From contig CAJTLA010000005.1 in NCBI GenBank assembly GCA_910576985.1, positions 1-39,048 of the forward strand: a stretch of DNA of 39,048 bases. The letters are read 5' to 3'. Made by a program: the position numbers and the translations under genes. Below the pieces are notes generated by a model. The model saw nothing but the letters and a program-made list of their open reading frames with translations, ran no database searches and was not told where the DNA came from. Every line of letters begins with the position of its first letter. Positions within the stretch are counted from its first letter, which is position 1. The stretch comes from an uncultured Bacilli bacterium (lineage in GTDB: Bacteria; Bacillota_I; Bacilli_A; RF39; UBA660). Positions 7,432 through 16,476 of this stretch are shown here, piece after piece.

Positions 7432-8493
7432 ATGAAACGAGATCAAACAATAGACACATTAAGAGGATTCGCCATGACATGGGTAATTTTAATCCATTGC
7501 GTTTTCTGGACCTACTTCTTCTATTCATCAACAGAAACAATCCTAAAATCATTTTTATTAATTGAGATGCCACTATTCTTTTTTGTAAGTGGAGCAAGTT
7601 TTATGATTGCAAAGAAAAAAAATTATTTTGAATTTTTAAAAAAAAGAGTAAAGAGATTACTAATTCCTTATTGGTGCTATGTAGTAGTAGGACTTTTGAT
7701 CGCCTTTTTAACATATGCAACATTTAGCATCAAACAAATTGGATTTATGATCCCTAGAACTGTACCTGCATTTGGAGTTCCATATTTAAGTTCTGCCCTT
7801 TGGTTTATTTGGCCCTTTCTATTAATCACAATTACCATGCCACTATTTCGTTATTACTTTGAAAAAAAAGAACAAATTTGGTGGAAAATATTGCCACTCC
7901 TCTTAATGATTGTCATTATTATCATGATGGATCTATGGATTCCAAATCAAATGGAATTTAAATGTTGGTTACTATATAACTTTTTTTCCTACTTAGGATT
8001 TTTCTATCCAATGTTAAAAGAACAAAATAAAAAAACAATAATCGCTATCATTGGAATCATTTCCCTTTTAATCACAATCATTTTAGGACTTACCAACTTA
8101 TATCCATTTGATATGCAAATCAATAAATTCCAATATAATATTATATTTTTACTATATAACTTAAGCTTTTTATCATTCCTTTATGTAATTTTACCTTGGT
8201 TTTTAAAAGGAATCGATAAATTAAAAAAAATTTATGCGTTCAAATTTATATTTACCTCTTACGAAAAAAACAGCTATACCATATTTTTATTTCATCCAAT
8301 CGTGTTTCTTTTAATAGAACGTATACTCCATCATTTTTCAATGATGACGATCATTCAAAATCATCAGTATCTCATTTTTCCATTCTACTTTCTTATCATA
8401 TGGATATTAAGTAGTGTTATTGGAAGAATATTTAACTTTATTGAAACTCCGTTTTGGAAAAAATGGTATCAAAAATATAAGGAGGAAGTATGA
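7432..8493 (+). CDS. Acyltransferase 3 family membrane protein
   Basis: The 353-residue, roughly ten-span protein starts with the family signature: a basic N terminus, DTLRGFAM, and VILIHC with the conserved histidine near residue 23. LFFFVSGASFM and RLLIPYWCYV follow as in other acyltransferase-3 (PF01757) members. Such enzymes move acyl groups, commonly acetyl or succinyl, onto envelope sugars. As first gene of the unit it probably acylates the polymer made by the genes behind it, or its lipid-linked precursor. It overlaps the next gene by 4 bp (ATGA), showing translational coupling. Substrate cannot be read from sequence. Confidence 0.85.
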   Translation: MKRDQTIDTLRGFAMTWVILIHCVFWTYFFYSSTETILKSFLLIEMPLFFFVSGASFMIAKKKNYFEFLKKRVKRLLIPYWCYVVVGLLIAFLTYATFSIKQIGFMIPRTVPAFGVPYLSSALWFIWPFLLITITMPLFRYYFEKKEQIWWKILPLLLMIVIIIMMDLWIPNQMEFKCWLLYNFFSYLGFFYPMLKEQNKKTIIAIIGIISLLITIILGLTNLYPFDMQINKFQYNIIFLLYNLSFLSFLYVILPWFLKGIDKLKKIYAFKFIFTSYEKNSYTIFLFHPIVFLLIERILHHFSMMTIIQNHQYLIFPFYFLIIWILSSVIGRIFNFIETPFWKKWYQKYKEEV

Positions 8494-9470
8494 AAATAAT
8501 AGCTTATGACTTTGATGGCACCATTTATGATGGAGATTCCTCAGTGGATTTTTATAAATATTGTTTTAAAAAGAAAAAATCCATTAGCAAATATTGGTTC
8601 AAACAACTTTGGTTTTTGACCCTTTATATTTTAGGAATCAAAAGTAAAACCGAAATGAAAACAGTATTCTTCTGCTTTCTAAAAGACTTTGAAAATAAAG
8701 AATCTTTACTAGAAGAATTTTGGAAAAAACATATGAAAAAAATTAAGCAATGGTATCTAGAAAAAGACCATGAAAACGACATCATTATTTCAGCATCACC
8801 AGAATTCCTATTAGAAATACCAGCAAAAAAACTAAAAGTAAAAGATCTAATCTCATCTGTCGTTGACCTCAAAACAGGAAAATTCTTAAAAGAAAACTGT
8901 TATGGAGAAGAAAAAGTAAAACGAATAAACGAAAAATATCAAAACGTAGAAATAAAAGAAATGTATACTGATAGTACTTCTGACTTACCAATGATAGAAG
9001 TTTCAAAACATGGTTTTATGGTAATAAAAAATACCATTATTCCTTATCAAGAATACAAACCATCATTTGTAAAAAAAGTAAAACATACTTTTTTCAATCC
9101 TGAATTTATTCGATTTGTATTTGTAGGCTGTATTAATACATTTAACGGCGTCTTATTTGCTTATTTATATTCACTATTCATTAAAAACGCCACAGTAGCT
9201 TTCGTAATAGGATATATCACAAGTTTACTCATATCATATCTGTTAAATAGCTATATCACATTTAAAGACAAAAAATTAGGAATCAAAAAATTAATCAAAT
9301 TTTCGATCTCTTACATTCCAAACTTTGTAATCCAATTAATTTCAGTATTTATCTTTATTGATATCTTACATTTACATAAATTAGTCGCTTACATAGTAGC
9401 CGCGATAATAGGGATCCCCATTACTTATCTAGCACTATCAATTTTCACATTTCAAACGAAAAAGAGGTAA
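8490..9470 (+). CDS. HAD-IB phosphatase fused to GtrA-family membrane domain
   Basis: Residues 1-185 form a HAD-superfamily phosphatase with all four motifs: D7-F-D9-G-T, ISAS around S101, K142, and D161-S-T-S-D165. Residues ~203-326 form a four-span GtrA domain (FIRFVFVGCINT, SYLLNSYITF). GtrA proteins take part in transbilayer transfer of, or interact with enzymes using, polyprenyl-phosphate sugars. The fusion suggests dephosphorylation of a lipid-linked sugar phosphate coupled to flipping. A UbiA gene (12858-13722) in the same unit would make such a substrate, as in the mycobacterial polyprenyl-phospho-pentose route (UbiA, phosphatase, GtrA). This link is inference. AAGGAGG precedes ATG 8490, which overlaps the upstream stop. 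Confidence 0.85.
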   Translation: MKIIAYDFDGTIYDGDSSVDFYKYCFKKKKSISKYWFKQLWFLTLYILGIKSKTEMKTVFFCFLKDFENKESLLEEFWKKHMKKIKQWYLEKDHENDIIISASPEFLLEIPAKKLKVKDLISSVVDLKTGKFLKENCYGEEKVKRINEKYQNVEIKEMYTDSTSDLPMIEVSKHGFMVIKNTIIPYQEYKPSFVKKVKHTFFNPEFIRFVFVGCINTFNGVLFAYLYSLFIKNATVAFVIGYITSLLISYLLNSYITFKDKKLGIKKLIKFSISYIPNFVIQLISVFIFIDILHLHKLVAYIVAAIIGIPITYLALSIFTFQTKKR

Positions 9471-9475
9471 CAAAA

Positions 9476-11011
9476 ATGAGACAACATATAAAATTATTTA
9501 AAGACATAAGCTTTTTTATTTCTCTGCTTGTTTTAGCACTCATAATGAATCTTTGTTGTTCTACAACACTAGAAGCATTAAAAATAAGTAGCATAATAAC
9601 AGCATTAATCACTATAGGATTTGGAATTTACTTAGTCAAAAAAAATTTTTTAAATCGAGTATTTCAGAAACTAAACAAAAGAAAAATGATTATGAGTATT
9701 TATTTTTCACTATTTTTTGGATATCAAGTGTTTAAAAAAGTGAGACTAATTTCACAATACGGAATATTGAGTGACATTTTAAATGAGCCATTCAAAATAA
9801 TCATGAGTATCTTGCTAATAGGAATTTCTTTGTTTTGCGTTTTCTGTATATGTTATTATATTTTATCTATACTGACATCATTTATGAAACAAGAAATCAA
9901 AAAAGTTACCAAAGAAGAAAAAAATTTCTTTATAATTGGCTTTTTAATCATGTTAGTAATCAATACAATTTGGTATTCTCTAATATCAAATAACGCCATT
10001 AGAGACGATATTCTATATTCAATTGATTCTTACTATGTATCGTTTAAAATGTTCCCAGAAGTAACTTGGTTTTTAGACTTTAGACATATATTTTTCTCTA
10101 TTCTAACATTCCCATTTTACTGCATTTTCGCAACACTTCGCTTTATTTTGCCACTACCAACATATACATACTGTTTATTTTTAGCTATGATTCAAGTGAT
10201 TTTTCTATTACTAACTGCGATTATGCTAAAACGAATTACAAAAAATAAGTGGATGATGTATCTATATGCTTTCTCGTTTCCAACCATGCTATTTGGAATC
10301 ATTTTAGAAAAATTTCAGTTAAGTGTATTTTTAATAATTCTATTTATTTATGCAAGATTATCAGAAAAAGAAGAAAAAGAAATAGAAGACTTATCTCTCA
10401 TTTGTTCAGCAGGAGCAGTAACAACTTCAGCAATATTAGGAATTTGGAGCAACAGAGAAAAAGGATTGAATAAAATAAAAGGTTGGCTTAAAGTCGCCCT
10501 CTTATTTATTGGTATTAGTGTTGTTCTAGGCAAATGGAATATTTTGATTACCGTATTTGACTATGCGAAAACCCATGGAGATTTATCTTTCATCAATCGT
10601 ATTTATGGAGTTACAGAATTAATGGCATCAAGTATTATCGCACCACTTTATCAAATTAGAGGAGACGTGTTTATCTGGCAAAATGAAGCAAACTATTTAA
10701 ACATATTAGGACTAATTTTATTAGGACTTTGTACCTATAGTTTCATAAAAAATAGGAAAAATAAATTTGCTCAGATTTGTTTTTCATGGCTTTGCTTTAT
10801 GTTATTCTTTTTTCTAGGAATGAATTGGTACTGTTATGAAGCACCATTATTCAACTTATACTTTTCTTGGGCTATTTTAGGACTCCTATGGATCGGATTT
10901 CACTCCATATTAGAACGCTATAAATATGCTTTACCAAGCATATTACTATTTATAATAATTATAAATAGTATGCATTTAATCCAAATATTAAAATTTTTAT
11001 TACGTTTTTAG
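9476..11011 (+). CDS. Polytopic membrane protein, possible GT-C glycosyltransferase
   Basis: This 511-residue protein has about twelve hydrophobic spans. An early loop carries acidic residues (IRDDILYSIDSYYV, about residues 177-190, and WFLDFRH near 200) where GT-C enzymes place their catalytic D/E. That and the setting between a HAD-GtrA fusion and WecG are the only grounds for suggesting a polyprenyl-phosphate-sugar-dependent transferase; no family signature is decisive. AGAGGTAAC precedes ATG 9476, five bases after the previous stop. The next gene starts 10 bases downstream. Confidence 0.6.
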   Translation: MRQHIKLFKDISFFISLLVLALIMNLCCSTTLEALKISSIITALITIGFGIYLVKKNFLNRVFQKLNKRKMIMSIYFSLFFGYQVFKKVRLISQYGILSDILNEPFKIIMSILLIGISLFCVFCICYYILSILTSFMKQEIKKVTKEEKNFFIIGFLIMLVINTIWYSLISNNAIRDDILYSIDSYYVSFKMFPEVTWFLDFRHIFFSILTFPFYCIFATLRFILPLPTYTYCLFLAMIQVIFLLLTAIMLKRITKNKWMMYLYAFSFPTMLFGIILEKFQLSVFLIILFIYARLSEKEEKEIEDLSLICSAGAVTTSAILGIWSNREKGLNKIKGWLKVALLFIGISVVLGKWNILITVFDYAKTHGDLSFINRIYGVTELMASSIIAPLYQIRGDVFIWQNEANYLNILGLILLGLCTYSFIKNRKNKFAQICFSWLCFMLFFFLGMNWYCYEAPLFNLYFSWAILGLLWIGFHSILERYKYALPSILLFIIIINSMHLIQILKFLLRF

Positions 11012-11021
11012 GAGGAATAGA

Positions 11022-11744
11022 ATGAATAAATTTTTTAAACGATTATATATAAAATCATTTTCTAGCTTTATAATCTTACTAGAAGAAACAATAAAAAAAG
11101 AACAAAAAATGTTTATTGTGACAGCAAATCCAGAAACATTTATGATGGCTTCCAAAGAAAAAGAAATGGAAAAAATTATTCTAGACAAAAATACAATGGT
11201 AGTTCCAGATGGAGTAGGAATTGTAAAAGCAGCTCACATGTTAGATTACCCTGTAACAGAACGAATTACAGGAATTGATATTTCATGGGAATTACTGAGA
11301 ATTGGAAATGAACAAAAAAAATCAATCTATTTATTAGGAGCAAAAGAAGAAGTCATCACTTTAGTAGTAAAGAAAATCAAGCAAGATTATCCAAATGTAA
11401 AAATACTAGGATATAGTAATGGATATGTAGAAGATAAAGACAAAATATTGGAAGATATCAAGAAAAAAGAACCTGATATCGTTTTAGTCGCTTTAGGAAT
11501 TCCAGCTCAAGAAAAACTGATTTATAAACATATTAAAGATTTCAAAAAAGGAATTTTCATTGGAGTAGGTGGATCTTTCGATGTGATCAGTGGAACCAAA
11601 AAAAGAGCACCCAAATTATTTCAAAAATTAAATCTAGAATGGTTTTATCGTCTAATAAAAGAACCAAAAAGGATCAAACGTTTTTACAATAGTAATATCA
11701 AATTTATATTTCAAATAAGAAAGTATAAAAAGGTGAACAAATGA
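11022..11744 (+). CDS. WecG/TagA/CpsF family glycosyltransferase
   Basis: The 240-residue enzyme shows the family's blocks: TANPETFM, PDGVGIVKAA with the conserved aspartate, ERITGIDISWELL, LLGAKEEV, LVALGIPAQEK, and GVGGSFDVISGTKKRAP followed by EWFYRLIKEPKRIKR. TagA/WecG enzymes add ManNAc or ManNAcA to undecaprenyl-PP-GlcNAc on the inner membrane face. Placement directly before a UDP-GlcNAc 2-epimerase, overlapping it by 4 bp, supports UDP-ManNAc as donor. AGGAGGAA precedes ATG 11022. The sequence looks intact and of typical length. Confidence 0.92.
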   Translation: MNKFFKRLYIKSFSSFIILLEETIKKEQKMFIVTANPETFMMASKEKEMEKIILDKNTMVVPDGVGIVKAAHMLDYPVTERITGIDISWELLRIGNEQKKSIYLLGAKEEVITLVVKKIKQDYPNVKILGYSNGYVEDKDKILEDIKKKEPDIVLVALGIPAQEKLIYKHIKDFKKGIFIGVGGSFDVISGTKKRAPKLFQKLNLEWFYRLIKEPKRIKRFYNSNIKFIFQIRKYKKVNK

Positions 11745-12850
11745 TTAAAGTAATGACAATTTTTGGAACAAGACCAGAAGCAATTAAAATGGCACCATTA
11801 ATCAAAGAATTACAAAGTAGAAAAGAAATTCAGTGCACGATATGTATAACTGCTCAACATAGAGAAATGTTAGATCAAGTATTAGAAACATTTCAAATAA
11901 CACCCAATTATGATTTAAATATTATGAAAAAAGGACAAACTTTAAGCGAAATTACCACGAAAGCTCTAATGGGATTAGAAACAATCATCAAAAAAGAACA
12001 GCCAGATATTGTACTAGTACATGGAGATACGACAACGACATTTGCAGGAGCCCTTGCAGCCTTTTATAATGAGACAATGATTGGACATATTGAAGCAGGA
12101 CTTAGAACTTGGGATAAATATTCTCCATATCCGGAAGAAATGAATCGTCAAATGGTGAGTAATCTATCAGATCTGAACTTTGCTCCAACTATAACAAGTG
12201 CGAAAAACTTGCAACAAGAAGGAAAAAAAGAAGACTCTATTTTTGTAACTGGAAATACAGTAATTGATGCGATGAAATTTACCATTAAAGAACACTATCA
12301 ACATGAAGTATTAGAGTGGGTAGAAAAAGATAGAATGATTTTATTAACTACCCATAGAAGAGAAAATCTGGGAACTCCAATGAAACATATTTTTAAAGCA
12401 GTCAAAAGAATCGTTGAAGAATTTGAAAATGTAAAAGTAATATATCCAATTCATTTAAATCCAAAAGTAAGAGAAATTGCAAGCGAAGTATTACAAGATA
12501 CAGATCGAATCAAGATAATAGAACCATTAGAAGTGATTGACTTCCATAATTTCATGAATCGTTCCTATTTAATTTTGACAGATAGCGGTGGAATACAGGA
12601 AGAAGCACCATCACTTGGAAAGCCTGTCTTGGTTTTAAGAAACACCACAGAAAGACCAGAAGGAATCAAAGCAGGAACTCTAAAACTAGTAGGAACAGAA
12701 GAAGAACGTATTTATCAAGAAGTAAAAGAAATATTGATTGATCAAAAAAAATATGAGAAAATGAGCAAAGCAAATAACCCATATGGAGATGGGTTTGCCA
12801 GTAAACGAATTGTAAACGCAATTATTGGTAAATTACAAAACAGAAAGTAG
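11741..12850 (+). CDS. mnaA/wecB: UDP-N-acetylglucosamine 2-epimerase (non-hydrolysing)
   Basis: The 369-residue protein carries the diagnostic blocks FGTRPEAIKMAP, HGDTTTTFAG, GHIEAGLRT, PYPEEMNRQ, TTHRREN and DSGGIQEEAPSLGKP followed by RNTTERPEG. It interconverts UDP-GlcNAc and UDP-ManNAc in the cytosol and so feeds the preceding WecG/TagA-type transferase. ATG 11741 lies within the stop of that gene (ATGA) with AAAAGGTGA upstream. No missing residues noted. Confidence 0.95.
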   Translation: MIKVMTIFGTRPEAIKMAPLIKELQSRKEIQCTICITAQHREMLDQVLETFQITPNYDLNIMKKGQTLSEITTKALMGLETIIKKEQPDIVLVHGDTTTTFAGALAAFYNETMIGHIEAGLRTWDKYSPYPEEMNRQMVSNLSDLNFAPTITSAKNLQQEGKKEDSIFVTGNTVIDAMKFTIKEHYQHEVLEWVEKDRMILLTTHRRENLGTPMKHIFKAVKRIVEEFENVKVIYPIHLNPKVREIASEVLQDTDRIKIIEPLEVIDFHNFMNRSYLILTDSGGIQEEAPSLGKPVLVLRNTTERPEGIKAGTLKLVGTEEERIYQEVKEILIDQKKYEKMSKANNPYGDGFASKRIVNAIIGKLQNRK

Positions 12851-13173
12851 GGAAGCTATGAAACCATATATACAATTAATGAGACCAAAACACTATATAA
12901 AAAACTTTTTAATATTTTTTCCCTTAGTATTTAGCGGGAATTTATTTGACTTAAAATTATTATTTCCAACAATCATTGCTTTTTTTGCCTTTTCCTTTGC
13001 TGCTTCTATTGTTTATGTGATCAATGATATTAGAGATAAAGAAAAAGATAAATTACATGAAAAAAAGAAAAATAGACCAATTGCCTCAGGCAAAGTAAGT
13101 ATAAAAAATGCCATTTTTTTAGCGCTGTTTCTATTCATCCTTTCATTTGGTTGCCAATTTTTCGCAACTTCTC

Positions 13174-13195
13174 ATGTAGCTCATATGAGCTACAT
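13174..13195. repeat. 22-bp perfect palindrome in ubiA-like gene
   Basis: The 11-base arm ATGTAGCTCAT (13174-13184) is followed without spacer by its reverse complement ATGAGCTACAT (13185-13195). It lies at the frameshift. Confidence 0.9.
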
Positions 13196-13211
13196 ATATA
13201 CTAGTATATAT
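13194..13211. repeat. 18-bp perfect palindrome abutting the first
   Basis: ATATATACT (13194-13202) is followed by its reverse complement AGTATATAT (13203-13211). It shares two bases with the 22-bp palindrome and covers the likely frameshift point. Confidence 0.9.
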
Positions 13212-13767
13212 AATTATCAATTTAGCCTACAGCTTTGGACTGAAAAATGTTCCACTTGTTGATGTAACAATTTTAGTAACTGGATTTTTACTAAGAGTAT
13301 TATATGGATCTGCAATTATCGCTGTCGCAATATCCAATTGGCTTTATTTAACCGTAATATCCATTTCATTTTATTTTGGACTTGGAAAACGAAGAAATGA
13401 AATCATGAAGTCTGGAAAAAAATCAAGACCTGTATTACAATATTATAATCAACAATTTTTAGATAAAAATATGTATATGTGTTTATCTTTAACCGTTGTA
13501 TTTTACGCTTTATGGACAGTAGATCCAAGCAATGTATTGAAAACTGGAAACCTACTGATTTGGACAGTTCCAATGATTATATTGATATTAATGAAATATA
13601 GTATGAATGTAGAAAGCGATTCCTTTGGAGATCCAGTAGATGTAGTACTAGAAGATAAAATCCTATTAGGCATTATACTGCTTTATGGAATGATTGTAAT
13701 GGGAATCGTTTATCTAGGGTGAAACAGATTTTATTGGAAATAAAATGAGAATGAAGAACAAATAAAA

Positions 13768-13803
13768 AGAAAAATCTTGAAGGAATTTAAGATTCTTTTT
13801 TTT
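13768..13803 (+). terminator. Terminator of unit A
   Basis: AATCTT (13773-13778) pairs with AAGATT (13789-13794), extendable outward past one mismatch through A/T pairs, followed by an eight-T run. Confidence 0.65.
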
Positions 13804-13844
13804 ATCTAAAATGTGTATAAATATAGCTTTTATAAGAAAATAAA

Positions 13845-13873
13845 TAGAACTTTGTAGATAAATGTGATATAAT
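13845..13873 (+). promoter_or_regulatory. Promoter of polymer-locus unit B
   Basis: Extended -10 TGATATAAT (13865-13873) with a weak -35 TAGAAC (13845-13850) at 17 bp. The start codon at 13900 follows GGGTGGTG. Confidence 0.5.
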
Positions 13874-13899
13874 GAAACATGAAAAGATAGGGTGGTGAC

Positions 13900-15402
13900 A
13901 TGAGGACAAAAGTAAGCTTGATAAATTTGATTGCCGATATCATTCCAGGAATTATTTTAGCGATGATTGGAATTTTCAAAATTAAAGTTTTTTTACACTT
14001 TATGGGGCAAGATATGGTTGGACTTTATCAACTATACAATCAATTATTTTCATATATTGCACTGTTAGAAGGTGGACTAATTGGAGCAGCTTTATTCAGA
14101 CTTTATAAACCAGTGGCAGACAAAAATGAAGAAGAAATTAGTAAGCAAATGAGTGCTGTAAAATATATATTTTCCATTGTGGGAGTGATTATGTTCGCAA
14201 TTGGAATATTGCTATCCTTCAATATTCAGCTGTTTATAAAAAATAACTCTTTAGATACTGGATTTATGCAATGGACCTTTATTTTGTATTTACTGAGTAA
14301 TATAATTGGCTATTTCAATATACCTGCAAAATTAATATTTGAAGCTTACCAAAAAAAATATGTAGTAACAAATATTTTACAATGGAGTCAAGTATTAAAA
14401 AGTCTATTAGAATTTTTAATTGTATATCTTGGATTTGGATTAATTGGAATGCTAGTAACTGGTATTGTTATTAATATAGTAAGTAACCTTTTAATTTACA
14501 TTTTATTTCGAAAAAAATATAAAATTAATTTAAAAAATAAACAAAAAAATTACTCTTTTTTACAAGATTTAAAACATTTGATTGTACATAAAATTTCAGC
14601 CTTGATTTCCTATAATATTGATATATTAATTATATCCAAAGTTTTAGGATTAGGCTCTGTTGTAATTTACACAGCATACAACTATATTACAGATACCATT
14701 CGTATGTTGTTTGAAAAAATAACAAGCGCGACACAAGCCTCTATTGGAGAACTCTTACTTAAACAGAAGGAAAAAGGAGAACAAATATTTCTAGAATATA
14801 ACAATATTGTCTTTTTTATAGCAGGTGTCATCTGTGTTCCAATTTTATTCGCACTTCCATCATTTATTGGAATTTGGTACAAAGGAGATATTACAGTAAG
14901 CTTTTTCTTATCTGCACTATTTACCTTTAACTTAAGCTATAATTTGATTCGTATTCCGATTTTAACATTCATAACAGCAGCAGGACTATTCAAAGAAACA
15001 AAATTGCCATCAGTAGTAGAAGCAATCAGCAATTTAGTACTATCTCTAGTATTGATTCATTTCTTTGGAATTGGAGGGGTATTAATTGCCACTGCAGCTT
15101 CCTATTTGATTAGTGAATACTTTTGGAAACCATTTATTTTATATGACAAAGTATTTGATCATAAAATGGTAACAACCTATTATAAAAAATCATTGATTTA
15201 TCTTATATTTACACTAATCGCAATATTACTTGGATACATATTTACTTCTATGTTCACACTTTCTAACATATTTTTATGGTTTATATTTTACCTTATCTAT
15301 TTTATATTAAACTTTGGATTGCTATTTTGTATTTACTACTTTACAAAACAAATGACATTTATAGATCGATTTAAAGAACTCAAGAAAAAGGTGATCAAAT
15401 GA
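13900..15402 (+). CDS. Wzx-type oligosaccharide flippase (MOP superfamily)
   Basis: The 500-residue protein has about 12-14 hydrophobic spans and the layout of polysaccharide transporters: an N-terminal LINLIADIIPGI segment, GQDMVGLYQLYNQLFSYIALLEGG (first two helices), and later VVYTAYNYI-like and RIPILTFITAAGLFKET segments. Such proteins flip undecaprenyl-PP-linked repeat units to the outer face. It heads a unit with five glycosyltransferases and an O-antigen-ligase-type protein, the standard Wzx/Wzy arrangement. The next gene overlaps it by 4 bp. Confidence 0.88.
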   Translation: MRTKVSLINLIADIIPGIILAMIGIFKIKVFLHFMGQDMVGLYQLYNQLFSYIALLEGGLIGAALFRLYKPVADKNEEEISKQMSAVKYIFSIVGVIMFAIGILLSFNIQLFIKNNSLDTGFMQWTFILYLLSNIIGYFNIPAKLIFEAYQKKYVVTNILQWSQVLKSLLEFLIVYLGFGLIGMLVTGIVINIVSNLLIYILFRKKYKINLKNKQKNYSFLQDLKHLIVHKISALISYNIDILIISKVLGLGSVVIYTAYNYITDTIRMLFEKITSATQASIGELLLKQKEKGEQIFLEYNNIVFFIAGVICVPILFALPSFIGIWYKGDITVSFFLSALFTFNLSYNLIRIPILTFITAAGLFKETKLPSVVEAISNLVLSLVLIHFFGIGGVLIATAASYLISEYFWKPFILYDKVFDHKMVTTYYKKSLIYLIFTLIAILLGYIFTSMFTLSNIFLWFIFYLIYFILNFGLLFCIYYFTKQMTFIDRFKELKKKVIK

Positions 15403-16472
15403 AACGAATTTTATTTTGTGCAAAAGACCTAGACTATGGTGGAATTGAAATAGGACTGATTAATTGGTTAGAAAAAATGAATGATTGTGATTACCAAATT
15501 GATTTATTACTAGAAAGTAAAAGCGGTGCTTTTTTAGAAAAGGTACCGAAAAAAGTACATATTATAACCTATCATTCATTAAAATGTAAAAATCGATTAC
15601 TAAATAAAATTTTAAAAAAAATCAATTTATGTTATTGGATTTTAAAACTAAAAGGAAAATACGATTTCGTATTTTCTTATACACCATATGTATATGACTT
15701 TTCTGTAATAGGGCACCACATATCCAAACAGAATGCAATAATGGGACACACCAATTACTTACAAAACTATCATGGGGATTACGAAAAAACAAAATGGTAT
15801 TTTAAAACATTTCAATATTTAAAATATCAACATGTGATATTTGTCTCAAAAGAAGGAAAAACAGTTTATAATGAAATGTTTCCAGAAATAAAAAATTCAA
15901 TGTATATTCCTAACTTTTTAAATGACACAAACATTTTAAATGGATCAAAAGAAAATATAGAAGAAACATTATCAGAACCATACTTTATTAATGTATCAAG
16001 ACATGAAGAAGAATCAAAAGCCATCTCAAAAATTATAGAAGCCTGTGCAATACTAGACAAAAAAAAATTAGACTTTCAACTCTACCTAGTAGGAGACGGA
16101 CCAGATCATGAGTGGTATCAAAAACAAACCAAAAAACTTCATTTAGAACATAAAATTCACTTTTTAGGGTACAAAAAAAATCCTTACCCATACTTGAAAA
16201 AAGCGATTGCCTATATAAGTTCCTCTAACTATGAAGGGGGCCCAATTGCAGCATATGAAAGCCTAATTTTAGGAATCCCAGTCATTTCAACAAAAGTAGG
16301 AACCATTCAAGACGATCTAAAAGAAAGTGGAATATTAGTAGAACATAACACCAAAGATATTGCTAATGCAATGGAAACGATGTTAAAACAAAAAAAGAAG
16401 ATCAAACCATTTCAAGTAAAAAAATATAATAATCAAATAAAAAAAAGTTATCAAAAATTAATAGGAGAGTGA
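15399..16472 (+). CDS. Family GT4-type glycosyltransferase
   Basis: The 357-residue, GT-B fold enzyme has an N-terminal DYGGIEIGLINWL segment near residue 10 and a C-terminal nucleotide-sugar site: NVSRHEEESK, LYLVGDGPD, IHFLGYKKNPYPYL and SSSNYEGGPIAAYESLILG with the E-x7-E pair. It has no membrane span and works on the cytosolic face. Donor and acceptor are unknown. AAAAGGTGA precedes ATG 15399, which overlaps the flippase stop. Confidence 0.88.
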   Translation: MKRILFCAKDLDYGGIEIGLINWLEKMNDCDYQIDLLLESKSGAFLEKVPKKVHIITYHSLKCKNRLLNKILKKINLCYWILKLKGKYDFVFSYTPYVYDFSVIGHHISKQNAIMGHTNYLQNYHGDYEKTKWYFKTFQYLKYQHVIFVSKEGKTVYNEMFPEIKNSMYIPNFLNDTNILNGSKENIEETLSEPYFINVSRHEEESKAISKIIEACAILDKKKLDFQLYLVGDGPDHEWYQKQTKKLHLEHKIHFLGYKKNPYPYLKKAIAYISSSNYEGGPIAAYESLILGIPVISTKVGTIQDDLKESGILVEHNTKDIANAMETMLKQKKKIKPFQVKKYNNQIKKSYQKLIGE

Positions 16473-16476
16473 ATAT

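Larger units (their letters stand above)
12858..13722 (+). pseudogene. UbiA-family (decaprenyl-phosphate phosphoribosyltransferase-like) gene with a frameshift
   Basis: Two frames together give one UbiA protein. The first (12858 to stop 13260-13262) has RPKHYIKNFLIF, VYVINDIRDKEKD and KNRPIASGK, the DDxxD-like block and signature of polyprenyl-P phosphoribosyltransferases. The second frame, open from 13189 to 13722, continues with INLAYSFGLKNVPLVDV, a GFLLRVLYG loop and FGLGKRRNE. The span is 865 bases, one more than a multiple of three, so the lesion is +1 or -2, located about 13189-13215 within two abutting palindromes and TA runs. The whole length (~287 codons) fits the family. Predicted role: transfer of 5-phosphoribose to polyprenyl phosphate. 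True mutation, phase switch or assembly error cannot be told apart here. Confidence 0.85.
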
